64,000 nt of DNA from Hyphomicrobiales bacterium. Its GTDB lineage: Bacteria; Pseudomonadota; Alphaproteobacteria; Rhizobiales; Beijerinckiaceae. The stretch covers positions 62,001 through 126,000 of the forward strand of contig UCLR01000030.1 in NCBI GenBank assembly GCA_900473415.1, read 5' to 3'. The position numbers were made by a program, and so were the translations under genes. The notes beneath the pieces were generated by a model. The model searched no databases. It worked only from the letters and a program-made list of their open reading frames with translations, and had not been told where the DNA came from. Shown here one piece after another: positions 18,268-27,351 of this stretch; position 1 is the stretch's first letter, and the number at the start of each line of letters is the position of its first letter.

Positions 18268-21072
18268 ATGGCCAACAAGATGTTGATCGACGCCACCCAC
18301 CCGGAAGAGACCCGGGTCGTGGTGGTCCGCGGTTCCCGCGTCGAGGAATTTGACTTCGAATCCGCCAGCCGCAAGCCGCTGCGCGGCAATATCTATCTCG
18401 CCAAGGTGACGCGGGTGGAGCCTTCGCTCCAGGCCGCCTTCGTGGAATACGGCGGCAACCGCCACGGCTTCCTCGCCTTCTCCGAGATCCACCCCGACTA
18501 CTACCAGATCCCGGTAGCCGACCGGCAGGCATTGATCGAGGACGAGGCGCGCGCCGAGCGCGACGAGGAGCGTGACGAGGAGCGCCGCGAGAAGCGCGGC
18601 CGGCGCGACCGCGGCCGGCGCGGCGATCGCGACAACCGCGCCAAGAAGGCCACTGCCGACGAGAGCGTCTCGGCCGAGGTCGAGGTCGACGGCGAGACCG
18701 TCCGTGTCGAGACCGACGGCAAGGAAGCCGCCATGGTCAACGAGGGCGCCCCGGCCTTCGGCGAGTATTTCGCCCCCGCCGTCACCGAATCGACGACCGA
18801 GGACGCTGCCGAGAATACCGCCCCGCTGACCTTCGAGACGGTGGAGAGCACCGCCGCGGCCGATGAGGCTGCCGAATCGGCGGACGGCGACGAGGATTCG
18901 GTAGTCGAGGCCCGGAAGGTCTCCGAAGACGAAGGCTCCGAGGACGGTGACGACGAGGAGAACGGCGAGGAAGCCGAGGAGCAGCCGGAGCAGCTCGGCG
19001 GGGGCGATGCCCTCGACGACATGCCGGAGCGGCCGCAGCGCCATTCGCGCCGCCAGTACAAGATCCAGGAGGTGATCAAGCGCCGCCAGATCATCCTGGT
19101 CCAGGTCGTCAAGGAAGAGCGCGGCAACAAGGGCGCGGCGCTGACCACCTATCTCTCGCTCGCCGGCCGCTATTCCGTGCTCATGCCGAACACCGGCAAG
19201 GGCGGCGGCATCTCGCGCAAGATCACCAATGCCGAGGATCGCAAGCGCCTCAAGGAGATCGCCCAGGAGCTCGAGGTTCCGGAGGGGATGGGCCTCATCC
19301 TGCGTACGGCCGGCGCCTCGCGCACCAAGGTCGAGATCCGGCGCGACTACGAGTATCTGATGCGGATGTGGGAGAGCGTGCGCGAGCTGACGCTCGCCTC
19401 CGTCGCCCCCGCGCTGGTCTATGAGGAGGGCAACCTCGTCAAGCGCTCGATCCGCGACCTTTACAACAAGGACATCGACGAGGTTCACGTCGCTGGCGAG
19501 GAGGCCTATCGCGAGGCCAAGGACTTCATGCGCATGCTCATGCCGAGCCATGCCCGCAGCGTGAAGCCCTATCGCGAGCAGACCCCACTCTTCGCCTCCT
19601 TCGGCGTCGAGAGCCAGCTCGACGCGATGTTCTCCTCGACCGTGACGCTGAAGTCCGGCGGCTACCTCGTCATCAACCAGACCGAGGCGCTGGTCGCGAT
19701 CGACATCAACTCGGGTCGCTCGACCCGCGAGCACAATATCGAGGACACCGCCCTCAAGACCAATCTCGAAGCGGCGGAGGAGATCGCCCGGCAGCTCAGG
19801 CTGCGCGACCTTGCCGGCCTCGTCGTGATCGACTTCATCGACATGGAGGAGAACCGGAACAACCGGGCCGTCGAGAAGAAGCTGAAGGAGTGCCTCAAGG
19901 ACGATCGCGCCCGCATCCAGGTCGGCCGCATCTCCGCCTTCGGCCTGCTCGAGATGTCGCGCCAGCGCATCCGCACCGGCGTGCTGGAATCGTCCTCGAT
20001 CCCCTGCCCGCATTGCGCCGGCGCTGGCATGATCCGCTCAACGCCTTCCGTCGCGCTGCAGATCCTGCGCGCGTTGGAGGAGACGCTGATTAAGAGCGCA
20101 TCGCACAACCTCATCGTCCGCACCCGGCCGGAGGTTGCGCTCTATGTGCTGAACCAGAAGCGCGCCCATCTCGCCGATCTCGAAGCCCGCTTCGCCATCG
20201 CGATCACGGTCGCGACCGACGCGAACCTCATCGGCACCCGCTATTTCGAGCTCGAGAAGGGCGAGTTCGTCGGCAATGAGGCCCGCGTCGTCCCGACCAG
20301 CTTCAAGGCCGAGGCCGTCTCCTCCGATGTCGACGACGACGCACTCGATGCCGCGGCGGAAGCGGCCGCGCTCGACGCCGAGACCGGCGACAACGAGACG
20401 ACCGCCGGCGAGGCTCAGGGCGAGCGTGGCGAAGGCGACCGTGAAGGTGGCCGACGCCGCCGGCGGCGCCGCCGGCGTCGGCGTGGTGGTGACCGCGATG
20501 GCCAGGGCCAGCAGTTCGACGGCGACCAGGCTGATGGTGATGCCGAGGGCGACGAGGGCGACGAGGGCGCCGATCGCGAGGATGGTGTGGAGGACGCTGC
20601 CGAGCCGGTGACGGTCGAGGCCGCGACCGGGACCCCCACCGTTGCGGCGCCAGAGTCAGTCGCGGACGAGCCTGCCCCCGTCGAGGCCGCCAAGCCCAAG
20701 CGCAGCCGCGCCCGCAAGCCGAAGGCCGCGGCGGCGGAGGCCGAAGCCGAGCCCACCAAGACCGAGGCTGATGTGGTCGAGGCAGAAGCCGCGCCCGCGA
20801 AGGCCGAGAAGCCGAAGCGCAGCCGCTCGCGTAGGAAGACCGTTGCGATCACCGAAGACGGCGAGGCCCCGGTTGAGGGCGCCTCGGCACCGACAGCGGC
20901 AGAACCGCAGCCTGCGGAAGCTGCGGCCCAGCCCGCCGAAGAACCGGCCGCACTGGAACCCGCGCCCGCTCCGGCTCCCGCCGAGGAACCCGTCGCAGTG
21001 GTGCTGACTCCCGCCGACCCGAGCCGACCCAAGCGCGGCGGCTGGTGGAACAGGCTCGCCGGCCGCTCCTGA
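18268..21072 (+). CDS. rne: Ribonuclease E
   Basis: This is the main endonuclease of mRNA decay and rRNA/tRNA processing, and the degradosome scaffold. The 934-residue protein opens with MANKMLIDATHPEETRVVVV. An S1 domain is split by a very acidic insertion (about residues 90-250, with a basic RRDRGRRGDRDNR island). The catalytic DNase I-like domain has metal ligands D479 (VAIDINSG) and D522 (VIDFIDM). The Zn-link is C580/C583 (CPHC). The Ala/Glu/Arg-rich disordered tail is the scaffold region and ends in WWNRLAGRS. The S1 insertion and tail are typical of alphaproteobacterial RNase E. Confidence 0.97.
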   Translation: MANKMLIDATHPEETRVVVVRGSRVEEFDFESASRKPLRGNIYLAKVTRVEPSLQAAFVEYGGNRHGFLAFSEIHPDYYQIPVADRQALIEDEARAERDEERDEERREKRGRRDRGRRGDRDNRAKKATADESVSAEVEVDGETVRVETDGKEAAMVNEGAPAFGEYFAPAVTESTTEDAAENTAPLTFETVESTAAADEAAESADGDEDSVVEARKVSEDEGSEDGDDEENGEEAEEQPEQLGGGDALDDMPERPQRHSRRQYKIQEVIKRRQIILVQVVKEERGNKGAALTTYLSLAGRYSVLMPNTGKGGGISRKITNAEDRKRLKEIAQELEVPEGMGLILRTAGASRTKVEIRRDYEYLMRMWESVRELTLASVAPALVYEEGNLVKRSIRDLYNKDIDEVHVAGEEAYREAKDFMRMLMPSHARSVKPYREQTPLFASFGVESQLDAMFSSTVTLKSGGYLVINQTEALVAIDINSGRSTREHNIEDTALKTNLEAAEEIARQLRLRDLAGLVVIDFIDMEENRNNRAVEKKLKECLKDDRARIQVGRISAFGLLEMSRQRIRTGVLESSSIPCPHCAGAGMIRSTPSVALQILRALEETLIKSASHNLIVRTRPEVALYVLNQKRAHLADLEARFAIAITVATDANLIGTRYFELEKGEFVGNEARVVPTSFKAEAVSSDVDDDALDAAAEAAALDAETGDNETTAGEAQGERGEGDREGGRRRRRRRRRRRGGDRDGQGQQFDGDQADGDAEGDEGDEGADREDGVEDAAEPVTVEAATGTPTVAAPESVADEPAPVEAAKPKRSRARKPKAAAAEAEAEPTKTEADVVEAEAAPAKAEKPKRSRSRRKTVAITEDGEAPVEGASAPTAAEPQPAEAAAQPAEEPAALEPAPAPAPAEEPVAVVLTPADPSRPKRGGWWNRLAGRS

Positions 21073-21100
21073 GCCGGATTGCCCATAACGATGACGATGA

Positions 21101-21125
21101 AGCCCGCTGCCGATCGCAGCGGGCT
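21101..21125 (+). terminator. rne terminator
   Basis: A perfect 10-bp stem (21101-21110 with 21116-21125) with a CGATC loop is followed by CTTTTTCTT-like sequence, 29 bp after the rne stop codon. Confidence 0.93.
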
Positions 21126-21223
21126 TTTTCTTGCCTGTCGCTCGCTTGGCGGCGACGTCTCTTGGCGGCGTCCGGTGCGAGCCTCATGATGGCCGCCATT
21201 GAGCCGGTGCAGGACAGCGACGA

Positions 21224-21577
21224 ATGATGCCGCCTCGCGACAGGGAACGTGACGTATGGCTCGCCGTCGGTGCGGCTGGCCTACTTGGCCTTGCTTGGCT
21301 GGCCGGGAGCGCGATCGGCTGGTTCGGCGTCGGGTTGGTCGGCCTCTTCGTGCTGTTCATCGCCACCAGGATCGATCTGGAAGGCAACCGGCCAATCGGC
21401 CACCCGATGGCGACTGGTCTCCATGCTGGTCAATATCGCAGCGAGGCCGAACATAGTCGTGCCGAAAGGGCAGCGCGGCTCTCGGAACGCGGAGCCGTCG
21501 TAAGCGCCGCCCGCCTCGCCGCGATGTTCGGCGGGGCACTGACGGTAGCCGGATTCGGCCTCTTCTTCCTGCTTTAG
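21224..21577 (+). CDS. Small integral membrane protein, function unknown
   Basis: I do not recognise this 117-residue protein. It has two adjacent hydrophobic segments near residues 12-47 (LAVGAAGLLGLAWLAGSAIGW and VGLVGLFVLFIAT), a polar middle of about 45 residues with charged AEHSRAERAARLSE, and a third hydrophobic segment at the very C-terminus (GGALTVAGFGLFFLL). It could start at either of two tandem ATG codons (21224 or 21227). It lies after the rne terminator and converges on the MscS gene with 4 bp between. Base composition is like the neighbours. Confidence 0.6.
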   Translation: MMPPRDRERDVWLAVGAAGLLGLAWLAGSAIGWFGVGLVGLFVLFIATRIDLEGNRPIGHPMATGLHAGQYRSEAEHSRAERAARLSERGAVVSAARLAAMFGGALTVAGFGLFFLL

Positions 21578-21581
21578 CGCC

Positions 21582-23903
21582 TCAACCCGCAGCCGGCGCG
21601 AGCGGGCTCGGCGGCGGCACCGCCGCGATCACAGTCGCGGCGCCGGCGCCGGCTTGCGACCCCGCCTCGCCACCGCGCACGGTGACGGCGTTGGAAGCAA
21701 AGGGCACATGGGCGTCGTGCATCGCGCGATAGACGCGCTTCAGCGCCTCCCGCTGCAGCATCGAGGCGTGGTTCGGCTTACCGGTAAACTTCAGCCGGAT
21801 GACGATGGCACTGTCGACGATGTCCGCCACGCCCTGCATCTTGAGCGGGGCGATAAAGTGCGGCCCGAATTCAGGATCCTCCATCAGAGCAATCCCCACC
21901 TTCTTGATCGCCTTGCGCGCCTGCTCGAGGTCCGCCGAATGGTCGAGGCGGACATTGAACTTCACCGTCGCCCAGTCGCGGCTAGCATTGGTCAGCGACT
22001 GCACCTGGCCGAAGGGCACGGTATGGATCTGGCCGCTTTGATGGCGCAACTGCATGGAGCGTAGCGAGATCTTCTCAACCGTGCCCTTGAGCCGGCCGGT
22101 ATCGACATATTCCCCGACGCGGAAGGCATCCTCGAGCATGAAGAACACGCCCGAGACGATGTCGCGCACGAGGGCCTGCGAGCCGAAGGACAAGGCAAGC
22201 CCGAGGATGCCGAAGCCGGCGAGCAGCGGACCGATGTCGACTCCGAGACGCGACAGCACGATGAGGATCGTCAAGCCCAGCACGGCGCCGAGTACGACGC
22301 CGCGCAGCACCGGCAGCACGGTCGCGAGCCGGCTCGGCACGCTTTCCTCGTTCACGACATCCTCATCAGCCGGACCGATCGCCCGTCGCCGCGGAGCATA
22401 GGCATCGAAAAAGGCGCGCAGGAAGACGAGCGCCACCCAGCCGGCGAAGGCGAAGACTGCCACGCCAGCGATCTGCCGCATCACGATACCGAATTGCGCG
22501 GAGGTGACACCGAGCAGGAGCCCTGCCCACAGGCGCGCGAGCACGAAGAAGCCAGCAGCCCAGATCACGCCGACGGCTGCCGCCTGCGCGGCGGCACTGC
22601 CTGCACGCAAGAGCGGCGTCGCGCCCTGCTCGGCCTCGCGACGGGCTGCGCGGCAATGCAGCAGGCTCGAGATCCCAACGACCAGGATCGGAATGATCAC
22701 GATCGCGGTTTGCGTCAGCGCGGCGGCTTCCGTCCAGCGCCCGCCATTGGCCATCATGGAGGCGGAGCCGTTCACCACCCAGAGCGCGACGCTCGCCGCC
22801 ATGTAGAACCAAGCCGCCCCGGCGGCGACCAGTCGCCGCAGCGGGCCGGGCGATGGCGAGCCAGACAGGACCAGGGCGGCGAGATCCCTGCGCATGTCAT
22901 GGAACCACCAGACCTTGAACAGCGTGATGACGCTTCCGGTCACCGCGATCAGCCCGGTCAGCGGCCGCGGGCCGGAGCCGGCGTGCTGGGCAAGCAGGAT
23001 GCCCGTCACGGTTACGGACGTCGCCAGAGCATAGCCGACCAGCAGGCTGAAATGCCGCTCGGCTCGCGGCAGCGGCATGATGCGCCGATCAGGCCTGCCG
23101 GGCTGGAGCAGGAAGCGCGCCACGGCGATATACAGCGCGCCGATCGCGGCGCCGTTGGCGCCCGTCGTCAAGGCGCTCATCGCCAGGTCGTTCTCGGGCA
23201 GCCAGGCGTTGCGGGCGAACCTTGCCACGGCAAGCGCCAGTACGATCGTCAGGAAATCCTGGAGCAGGCCCCAGGAGGCGGCAACGAGCCGTGGCGTGAA
23301 CTCTGGTCCGGCCGGCTCGCGTCTGCGCGCAAACCAGCGGGCGCTGGCTATCCGGAAGGCAAAGGCGACGGCAAGTCCGAGGCAGACGATCACGAAAATC
23401 CGCCAGCCGGCCGTCAGACCGCTGCGGCCGTTCAGGTTGCGCTCCCAGCCGTGCTCCCAGTCCCCAGGCAGTTGTGTGACGCTGGGAACGGAGGCGCCGC
23501 TATACGTGACCCCTTCGACGAAGGTGTCGACCAGCGCATTCAACTGATCCTGCATTCCCTCTTCGTCTGCCATGGACCGTGGCGTCGGCGCTGCCGACTT
23601 TCCCTTGGCCGTGGGAGCGGTCGCGGGCGTTGCCGCGGGAGCCGGCGCCACGGCGGTTCCCCCGACCCGGATCTCGACCGGCCGGCCAGCCAGCGCGTCG
23701 ACCATCTTGCGAATGGTCTCCGGGGTCTCGTCGCCGCGAAGATTCAGGACGACCGGGGCTTGATCCTGCGCAAGGCTGGGCGCGGCGCCTCCAAGGTTGG
23801 CCAAGAGAAAGGCACCGAGATGGAAGAGAAGAATGGCAACGAGCGCCAGAATCCCGGCCCTGCGCCGCTTCCGAAACACCCTACCGGCCACTAAAACGTC
23901 CAT
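21582..23903 (-). CDS. MscS-family mechanosensitive channel, large YbiO-like form
   Basis: The 773-residue inner-membrane channel would open on membrane tension and release solutes after osmotic downshock. An N-terminal signal or anchor helix (residues 17-45) is followed by a periplasmic Ala/Pro-rich region and many transmembrane helices. The MscS core is at about residues 530-700, with pore-lining helix GPLLAGFGILGLALSFGSQ and the downstream beta domain VGEYVDTGRLKGTVEKISLR. Size and architecture resemble E. coli YbiO (741 residues). It is monocistronic between two convergent or spaced neighbours. Confidence 0.9.
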   Translation of the reverse strand: MDVLVAGRVFRKRRRAGILALVAILLFHLGAFLLANLGGAAPSLAQDQAPVVLNLRGDETPETIRKMVDALAGRPVEIRVGGTAVAPAPAATPATAPTAKGKSAAPTPRSMADEEGMQDQLNALVDTFVEGVTYSGASVPSVTQLPGDWEHGWERNLNGRSGLTAGWRIFVIVCLGLAVAFAFRIASARWFARRREPAGPEFTPRLVAASWGLLQDFLTIVLALAVARFARNAWLPENDLAMSALTTGANGAAIGALYIAVARFLLQPGRPDRRIMPLPRAERHFSLLVGYALATSVTVTGILLAQHAGSGPRPLTGLIAVTGSVITLFKVWWFHDMRRDLAALVLSGSPSPGPLRRLVAAGAAWFYMAASVALWVVNGSASMMANGGRWTEAAALTQTAIVIIPILVVGISSLLHCRAARREAEQGATPLLRAGSAAAQAAAVGVIWAAGFFVLARLWAGLLLGVTSAQFGIVMRQIAGVAVFAFAGWVALVFLRAFFDAYAPRRRAIGPADEDVVNEESVPSRLATVLPVLRGVVLGAVLGLTILIVLSRLGVDIGPLLAGFGILGLALSFGSQALVRDIVSGVFFMLEDAFRVGEYVDTGRLKGTVEKISLRSMQLRHQSGQIHTVPFGQVQSLTNASRDWATVKFNVRLDHSADLEQARKAIKKVGIALMEDPEFGPHFIAPLKMQGVADIVDSAIVIRLKFTGKPNHASMLQREALKRVYRAMHDAHVPFASNAVTVRGGEAGSQAGAGAATVIAAVPPPSPLAPAAG

Positions 23904-24014
23904 GGCCCATCTCCGCTCGCCCCACCCGCGAGAGAATGCGGAACTTCGGTGTCTTCTAGCAAGGAAAATGCTACTTGGAACGTTGCGGCCGCGGCCAAAC
24001 CTTCCGTCGCCTCA

Positions 24015-25205
24015 TCAGCGCTTCTTTAGCCAGCCGCCGATACGCGAGACCGCCTCCTCGCATTCGGCCAGGGAGCCTGCGAAGGAGAGGCGCACGGTGC
24101 GCGCCCCGCGTCCCTCGTCGAAATCGAGGCCGGGCGTGATCGCGACCTGCGCCTCTTCGAGAACACTCCGGCAGAAAGCCATGGAATCGTTCGAATACCG
24201 GCCGATGTCGAGGTAGATGTAGAAGGCGCCGTCGACGGGCAGGAAATCGCCGAGCCCGATCTCCGGCAAAGCCTTGAGCAGAAAGGCCCGGTTCTCTGCG
24301 TAGCCGGCCTTGATCGCCTCGCATTCTTCAGTCGCGTCGAAGGCAGCCTCTCCCGCGACCTGGCTGAGATACGGCACCGAGATCGAGAAATTCTGCTGCA
24401 GCCGCTCGATCGTCCGCACCATCCGCTCCGGCACCACCAGCCAGCCGACGCGCCAGCCAGTCATACAGTAATATTTGGAGAAGGAGTTGACGATGATGGC
24501 GTCGGGATCGGCCGACAGCGCCGTCGTCGCCGGCGCCTCATAGGTCAGGCCGTGATAGATCTCGTCCGAGATGTACCAGAGCCCGAGCCGACGGCAGGCG
24601 CCCGCGACATCCGCGATCGCTTCCGGCGACATCACCACTCCCGTCGGATTGGCGGGGCTCATGGTCAGGACACCGGCGAGCGGCCTCTCGCGATGGGCCC
24701 GCTCGATCAGCTCGGGGGTGAGCGCGAATCGCGTCTCAGGCCCAACCTCGATCGCCACCGGCTCCAGGCCCAGCGCGATCAGGATGTTGCGATAGGCCGG
24801 ATAGCCCGGTGCCGTGATCGCGACCCGCGCGCCCGGCTGGAAACACGCGAGAAAGGCGAGGATGAAGCCGCCCGAGGAGCCGGTCGTGACCACGACTCGC
24901 TCGGCCGCCACGTCGACGCCATAAGCCGCGCGATAATGGCGCGCGATGCGAGCCCTCAGCGAATCCGTCCCCAGCGCCTGCGTATATCCGATCCGCCCAT
25001 CCTCCAGCGCCCGCGCCGCGGCGGCGCGGATGGAGGCCGGCGTCGGCGCCGAAGGCTGTCCGACCTCCATATGCACCACATTGCCGCCGCGCCGCTCGAT
25101 GGCCGCCGCCTGGTTCATCACGTCCATGACGATGAACGGCGCGACGCGTTCGGCGCGCTCCGCTAGGGCGGGAGGAGCGGCAGGCGGCATCAGGGGCTTC
25201 TGCAT
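24015..25205 (-). CDS. PLP-dependent class I/II aminotransferase
   Basis: This fold-type I aminotransferase has GSSGGFILAFLACF, the SPANPTGVV loop, SDEIYHGLTYE, and the PLP lysine in NSFSKYYCMTGWRVGW. The C-terminal arginine motif is RLSFAGS. It resembles aspartate/aromatic-type aminotransferases, but the substrate cannot be read from sequence. The frame is open from a TTG at 25265; I chose the ATG at 25205 (396 residues) because the extra 20 residues look unlike the family. Another ATG lies at 25190. It is divergent from the dsbA-like gene. Confidence 0.88.
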   Translation of the reverse strand: MQKPLMPPAAPPALAERAERVAPFIVMDVMNQAAAIERRGGNVVHMEVGQPSAPTPASIRAAAARALEDGRIGYTQALGTDSLRARIARHYRAAYGVDVAAERVVVTTGSSGGFILAFLACFQPGARVAITAPGYPAYRNILIALGLEPVAIEVGPETRFALTPELIERAHRERPLAGVLTMSPANPTGVVMSPEAIADVAGACRRLGLWYISDEIYHGLTYEAPATTALSADPDAIIVNSFSKYYCMTGWRVGWLVVPERMVRTIERLQQNFSISVPYLSQVAGEAAFDATEECEAIKAGYAENRAFLLKALPEIGLGDFLPVDGAFYIYLDIGRYSNDSMAFCRSVLEEAQVAITPGLDFDEGRGARTVRLSFAGSLAECEEAVSRIGGWLKKR

Positions 25206-25393
25206 CGGCTTGTCCGGTTCGCGAAGGAGCGCAGCCCGCGTAGCGGAGCCGGGCGCTGCCTGCAACCGCGACGGGGCGTCACTGCCGGAGCCGTGATTTG
25301 ACGTTCATGCGGCGAGGACACACAAGCTGGCCTCAAGAGGCAGTGATTTCCGCCGGCCTGTTCAGCACCCGGCGAGTTTGAAAGGACGACGAG

Positions 25394-26203
25394 ATGGCTT
25401 TCCGGACCCTCATCGGCATGGCGCAAGCCTGGCTGCGGCCCGCCGGCCTCGTGCTCGCGCTAGGGCTAGCGACCTCTGCCGCTCCTGCCCTAGCCCAGCC
25501 AGCTCAGCCGCTCTCGCCCGAGCAGCGCAAGGCCGTCACCGATCTCATCCGCGAGACCATCTTGCAGCACCCTGAGATCATCCAGGATGCGCTGATCGAG
25601 CTCGAGCGGCGCAACACCGTCGCCCAGGCGGAAGCGCAACGCGGCGCGGTTGCGGCCGAGAAGGCGCGCCTCACCGATCCGGCGACCTCGGTCGTCATCG
25701 GCAATCCGGAGGGTGACATCACCCTCGTCGAGTTCATGGATTACAACTGCGGCTTCTGCAAAAGGGCGATGGAAGACGTCGTCGCCCTGTCCAAGGCCGA
25801 CCCGAAGCTGCGCGTCGTGCTGAAGGACTTCCCGATCCTCGGCCCCGACTCGGTTGAGGCGAGCCGCGTCGCCGTCGCCGCCAAGGCCCAGCTCCAGGGC
25901 CAGAAGTATTTCGATTTCCACAACAAGCTGATGGCCGTGAAGGGCCGGGTCAACGGCGCCAAGGCGCTCGAGATCGCGAAGGAAGCCGGCGCTGATATCG
26001 AGAAGCTGAAGAAGGAGATGGAGGCACCCGCGACCAAGGCCGCGATCGAGGATACGGTCGCTTTGGGCGATCGGCTGGGCCTTACCGGCACGCCCGCCTT
26101 CATTATCGGCGAGGAAATCGTCTTCGGCGCTGTCGGTCAGGCGGCCCTCAAGCAGAAGCTCGACTCGGTGCGCCGCTGCGGCAAGACCGAGTGCGCCGGC
26201 TGA
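25394..26203 (+). CDS. DsbA-family thiol-disulfide oxidoreductase (periplasmic)
   Basis: The 269-residue precursor has a signal peptide that ends near AAPALAQP (about residue 35). A helical N-terminal extension (LSPEQRKAVTDLIRETILQHP) resembles the trimerisation stalk of ScsC/BdbD-type proteins. The thioredoxin domain has active site C119-G-F-C122 (YNCGFCKRAM) and the cis-Pro loop GTPAFIIG. Two further cysteines lie at the C-terminus (RRCGKTECAG). It probably makes or shuffles disulfides in exported proteins. The extra C-terminal pair could form a structural disulfide. Confidence 0.9.
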   Translation: MAFRTLIGMAQAWLRPAGLVLALGLATSAAPALAQPAQPLSPEQRKAVTDLIRETILQHPEIIQDALIELERRNTVAQAEAQRGAVAAEKARLTDPATSVVIGNPEGDITLVEFMDYNCGFCKRAMEDVVALSKADPKLRVVLKDFPILGPDSVEASRVAVAAKAQLQGQKYFDFHNKLMAVKGRVNGAKALEIAKEAGADIEKLKKEMEAPATKAAIEDTVALGDRLGLTGTPAFIIGEEIVFGAVGQAALKQKLDSVRRCGKTECAG

Positions 26204-26234
26204 TCGCCCGCAGCCGCTCGCTCCCGCTACGCAC

Positions 26235-26269
26235 AGCCGGCAGGGCCGTTCAGGCTTCCCCTGCCGGCT
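26235..26269 (+). terminator. Hairpin between dsbA-like gene and aroQ
   Basis: A perfect 11-bp stem (26235-26245 with 26259-26269) has a 13-nt loop and no T run. It may mark the end of the dsbA-like transcript or stabilise it. Confidence 0.4.
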
Positions 26270-26328
26270 CGCAACGTTTATGAGGGCGGCTTCTGCCGCC
26301 CGCGTGCGGCGCCGGAATCAAGCCCTCC

Positions 26329-26784
26329 ATGGTCGCCGTCCACGTCCTGAACGGACCCAACCTGAACCTGCTCGGAACCCGCGAACCCGCGACCTATGGG
26401 GCGGTGACGCTCGCCGGCGTCGAGGAACGGCTGCGGGCTAAGGCCGAAGCCGCCGGCGTCGAGCTGACCTTCCGTCAGACCAATTATGAAGGCGAGCTCG
26501 TCACTTTCATCCAGCAGGCCGGGATTGCCGGCGCCGGTATCGTCATCAATGCCGGTGCCTATACCCACACCTCGGTAGCGCTGCGTGACGCGATCAAGGG
26601 CGTCGATGCGTTGGCGATCGAAGTGCACGTCTCGAACGTCCATGCCCGTGAGGAATTCCGGCACCACTCCTATATGGCGCCGGTCTGCGTTGGCGTGATT
26701 TGCGGCTTCGGCGTCGCCAGCTACGATTTGGCCTTCGACGCCATCGTGCCGCTGCTTGAGAAGCGGGCGGCGAAGGCCGCCTGA
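26329..26784 (+). CDS. aroQ: 3-dehydroquinate dehydratase, type II
   Basis: This shikimate-pathway enzyme converts 3-dehydroquinate to 3-dehydroshikimate. The 151-residue length is normal for the dodecameric type II family. It begins VHVLNGPNLNLLGTREP, has the catalytic tyrosine at Y23 (ATYGAV), the substrate-binding INAGAYTHTS, and the catalytic-histidine region EVHVSNVHAREEFRHHS. Placement just upstream of accB and accC is common in alphaproteobacteria. Confidence 0.97.
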   Translation: MVAVHVLNGPNLNLLGTREPATYGAVTLAGVEERLRAKAEAAGVELTFRQTNYEGELVTFIQQAGIAGAGIVINAGAYTHTSVALRDAIKGVDALAIEVHVSNVHAREEFRHHSYMAPVCVGVICGFGVASYDLAFDAIVPLLEKRAAKAA

Positions 26785-26860
26785 ACCTGTTGAATGACGG
26801 GACGCCGGCCGATGCCGCGATCCCACCCCTGATAATCCGAAGAAGACGGTGATATCCGCC

Positions 26861-27322
26861 ATGGCGACCAAGAGCCCGATCGATCCCGAACTTGTCCGCG
26901 AGCTCGCCGAGCTTCTGAACCAGACCGACCTCACGGAGATCGAGGTCGAGAAGGGCGATCTGCGCGTTCGCGTCGCGCGTAGCATCACCGCGAACTTCCA
27001 GGTTCCGACTGCAGCGCCCATGGCCGTCGCCGCGCCCGCCCCGGTCGCCGCCGCCCCGGCGGCGGACGCCAAGCCGACTGCCGCCCATCCCGGCGCGGTC
27101 ACCTCGCCGATGGTCGGCACCGCCTATCGCCGCCCCTCGCCCGAAGCCAAGCCATTCGTCGAGATCGGTTCCGTGGTGAAGCAGGGTGAGCGCATCCTGC
27201 TCGTCGAGGCGATGAAGACGTTCAACGATATCGTCGCCCCGCGCGCCGGCAAGGTCACCGCCATCCTCGTCGAGGATGGGCAGCCGGTTGAATATGGCGA
27301 GCCGCTGCTGGTGATCGAGTGA
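26861..27322 (+). CDS. accB: Biotin carboxyl carrier protein of acetyl-CoA carboxylase
   Basis: AccB carries biotin for the first step of fatty-acid synthesis. The ATG at 26861 gives 153 residues; a GTG four codons upstream is possible. A typical N-terminus ([17 protein letters not shown]) leads to an Ala/Pro linker and a C-terminal biotinyl domain whose biotinylated lysine is K119 in [17 protein letters not shown] in place of the usual EAMKMMN is common in alphaproteobacteria. Its stop overlaps a GTG that may begin accC, so the two are probably translationally coupled. Confidence 0.97.
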   Translation: MATKSPIDPELVRELAELLNQTDLTEIEVEKGDLRVRVARSITANFQVPTAAPMAVAAPAPVAAAPAADAKPTAAHPGAVTSPMVGTAYRRPSPEAKPFVEIGSVVKQGERILLVEAMKTFNDIVAPRAGKVTAILVEDGQPVEYGEPLLVIE

Positions 27323-27351
27323 GCGGCGCCAGCGAGACCGGCGAGATCAAG

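Noticed and set aside
18265..20013. A 582-codon minus-strand frame opposite rne
   Set aside because: It is a shadow of the RNase E gene with a low-complexity Leu/Ala/Asp-rich translation and no recognisable domain.
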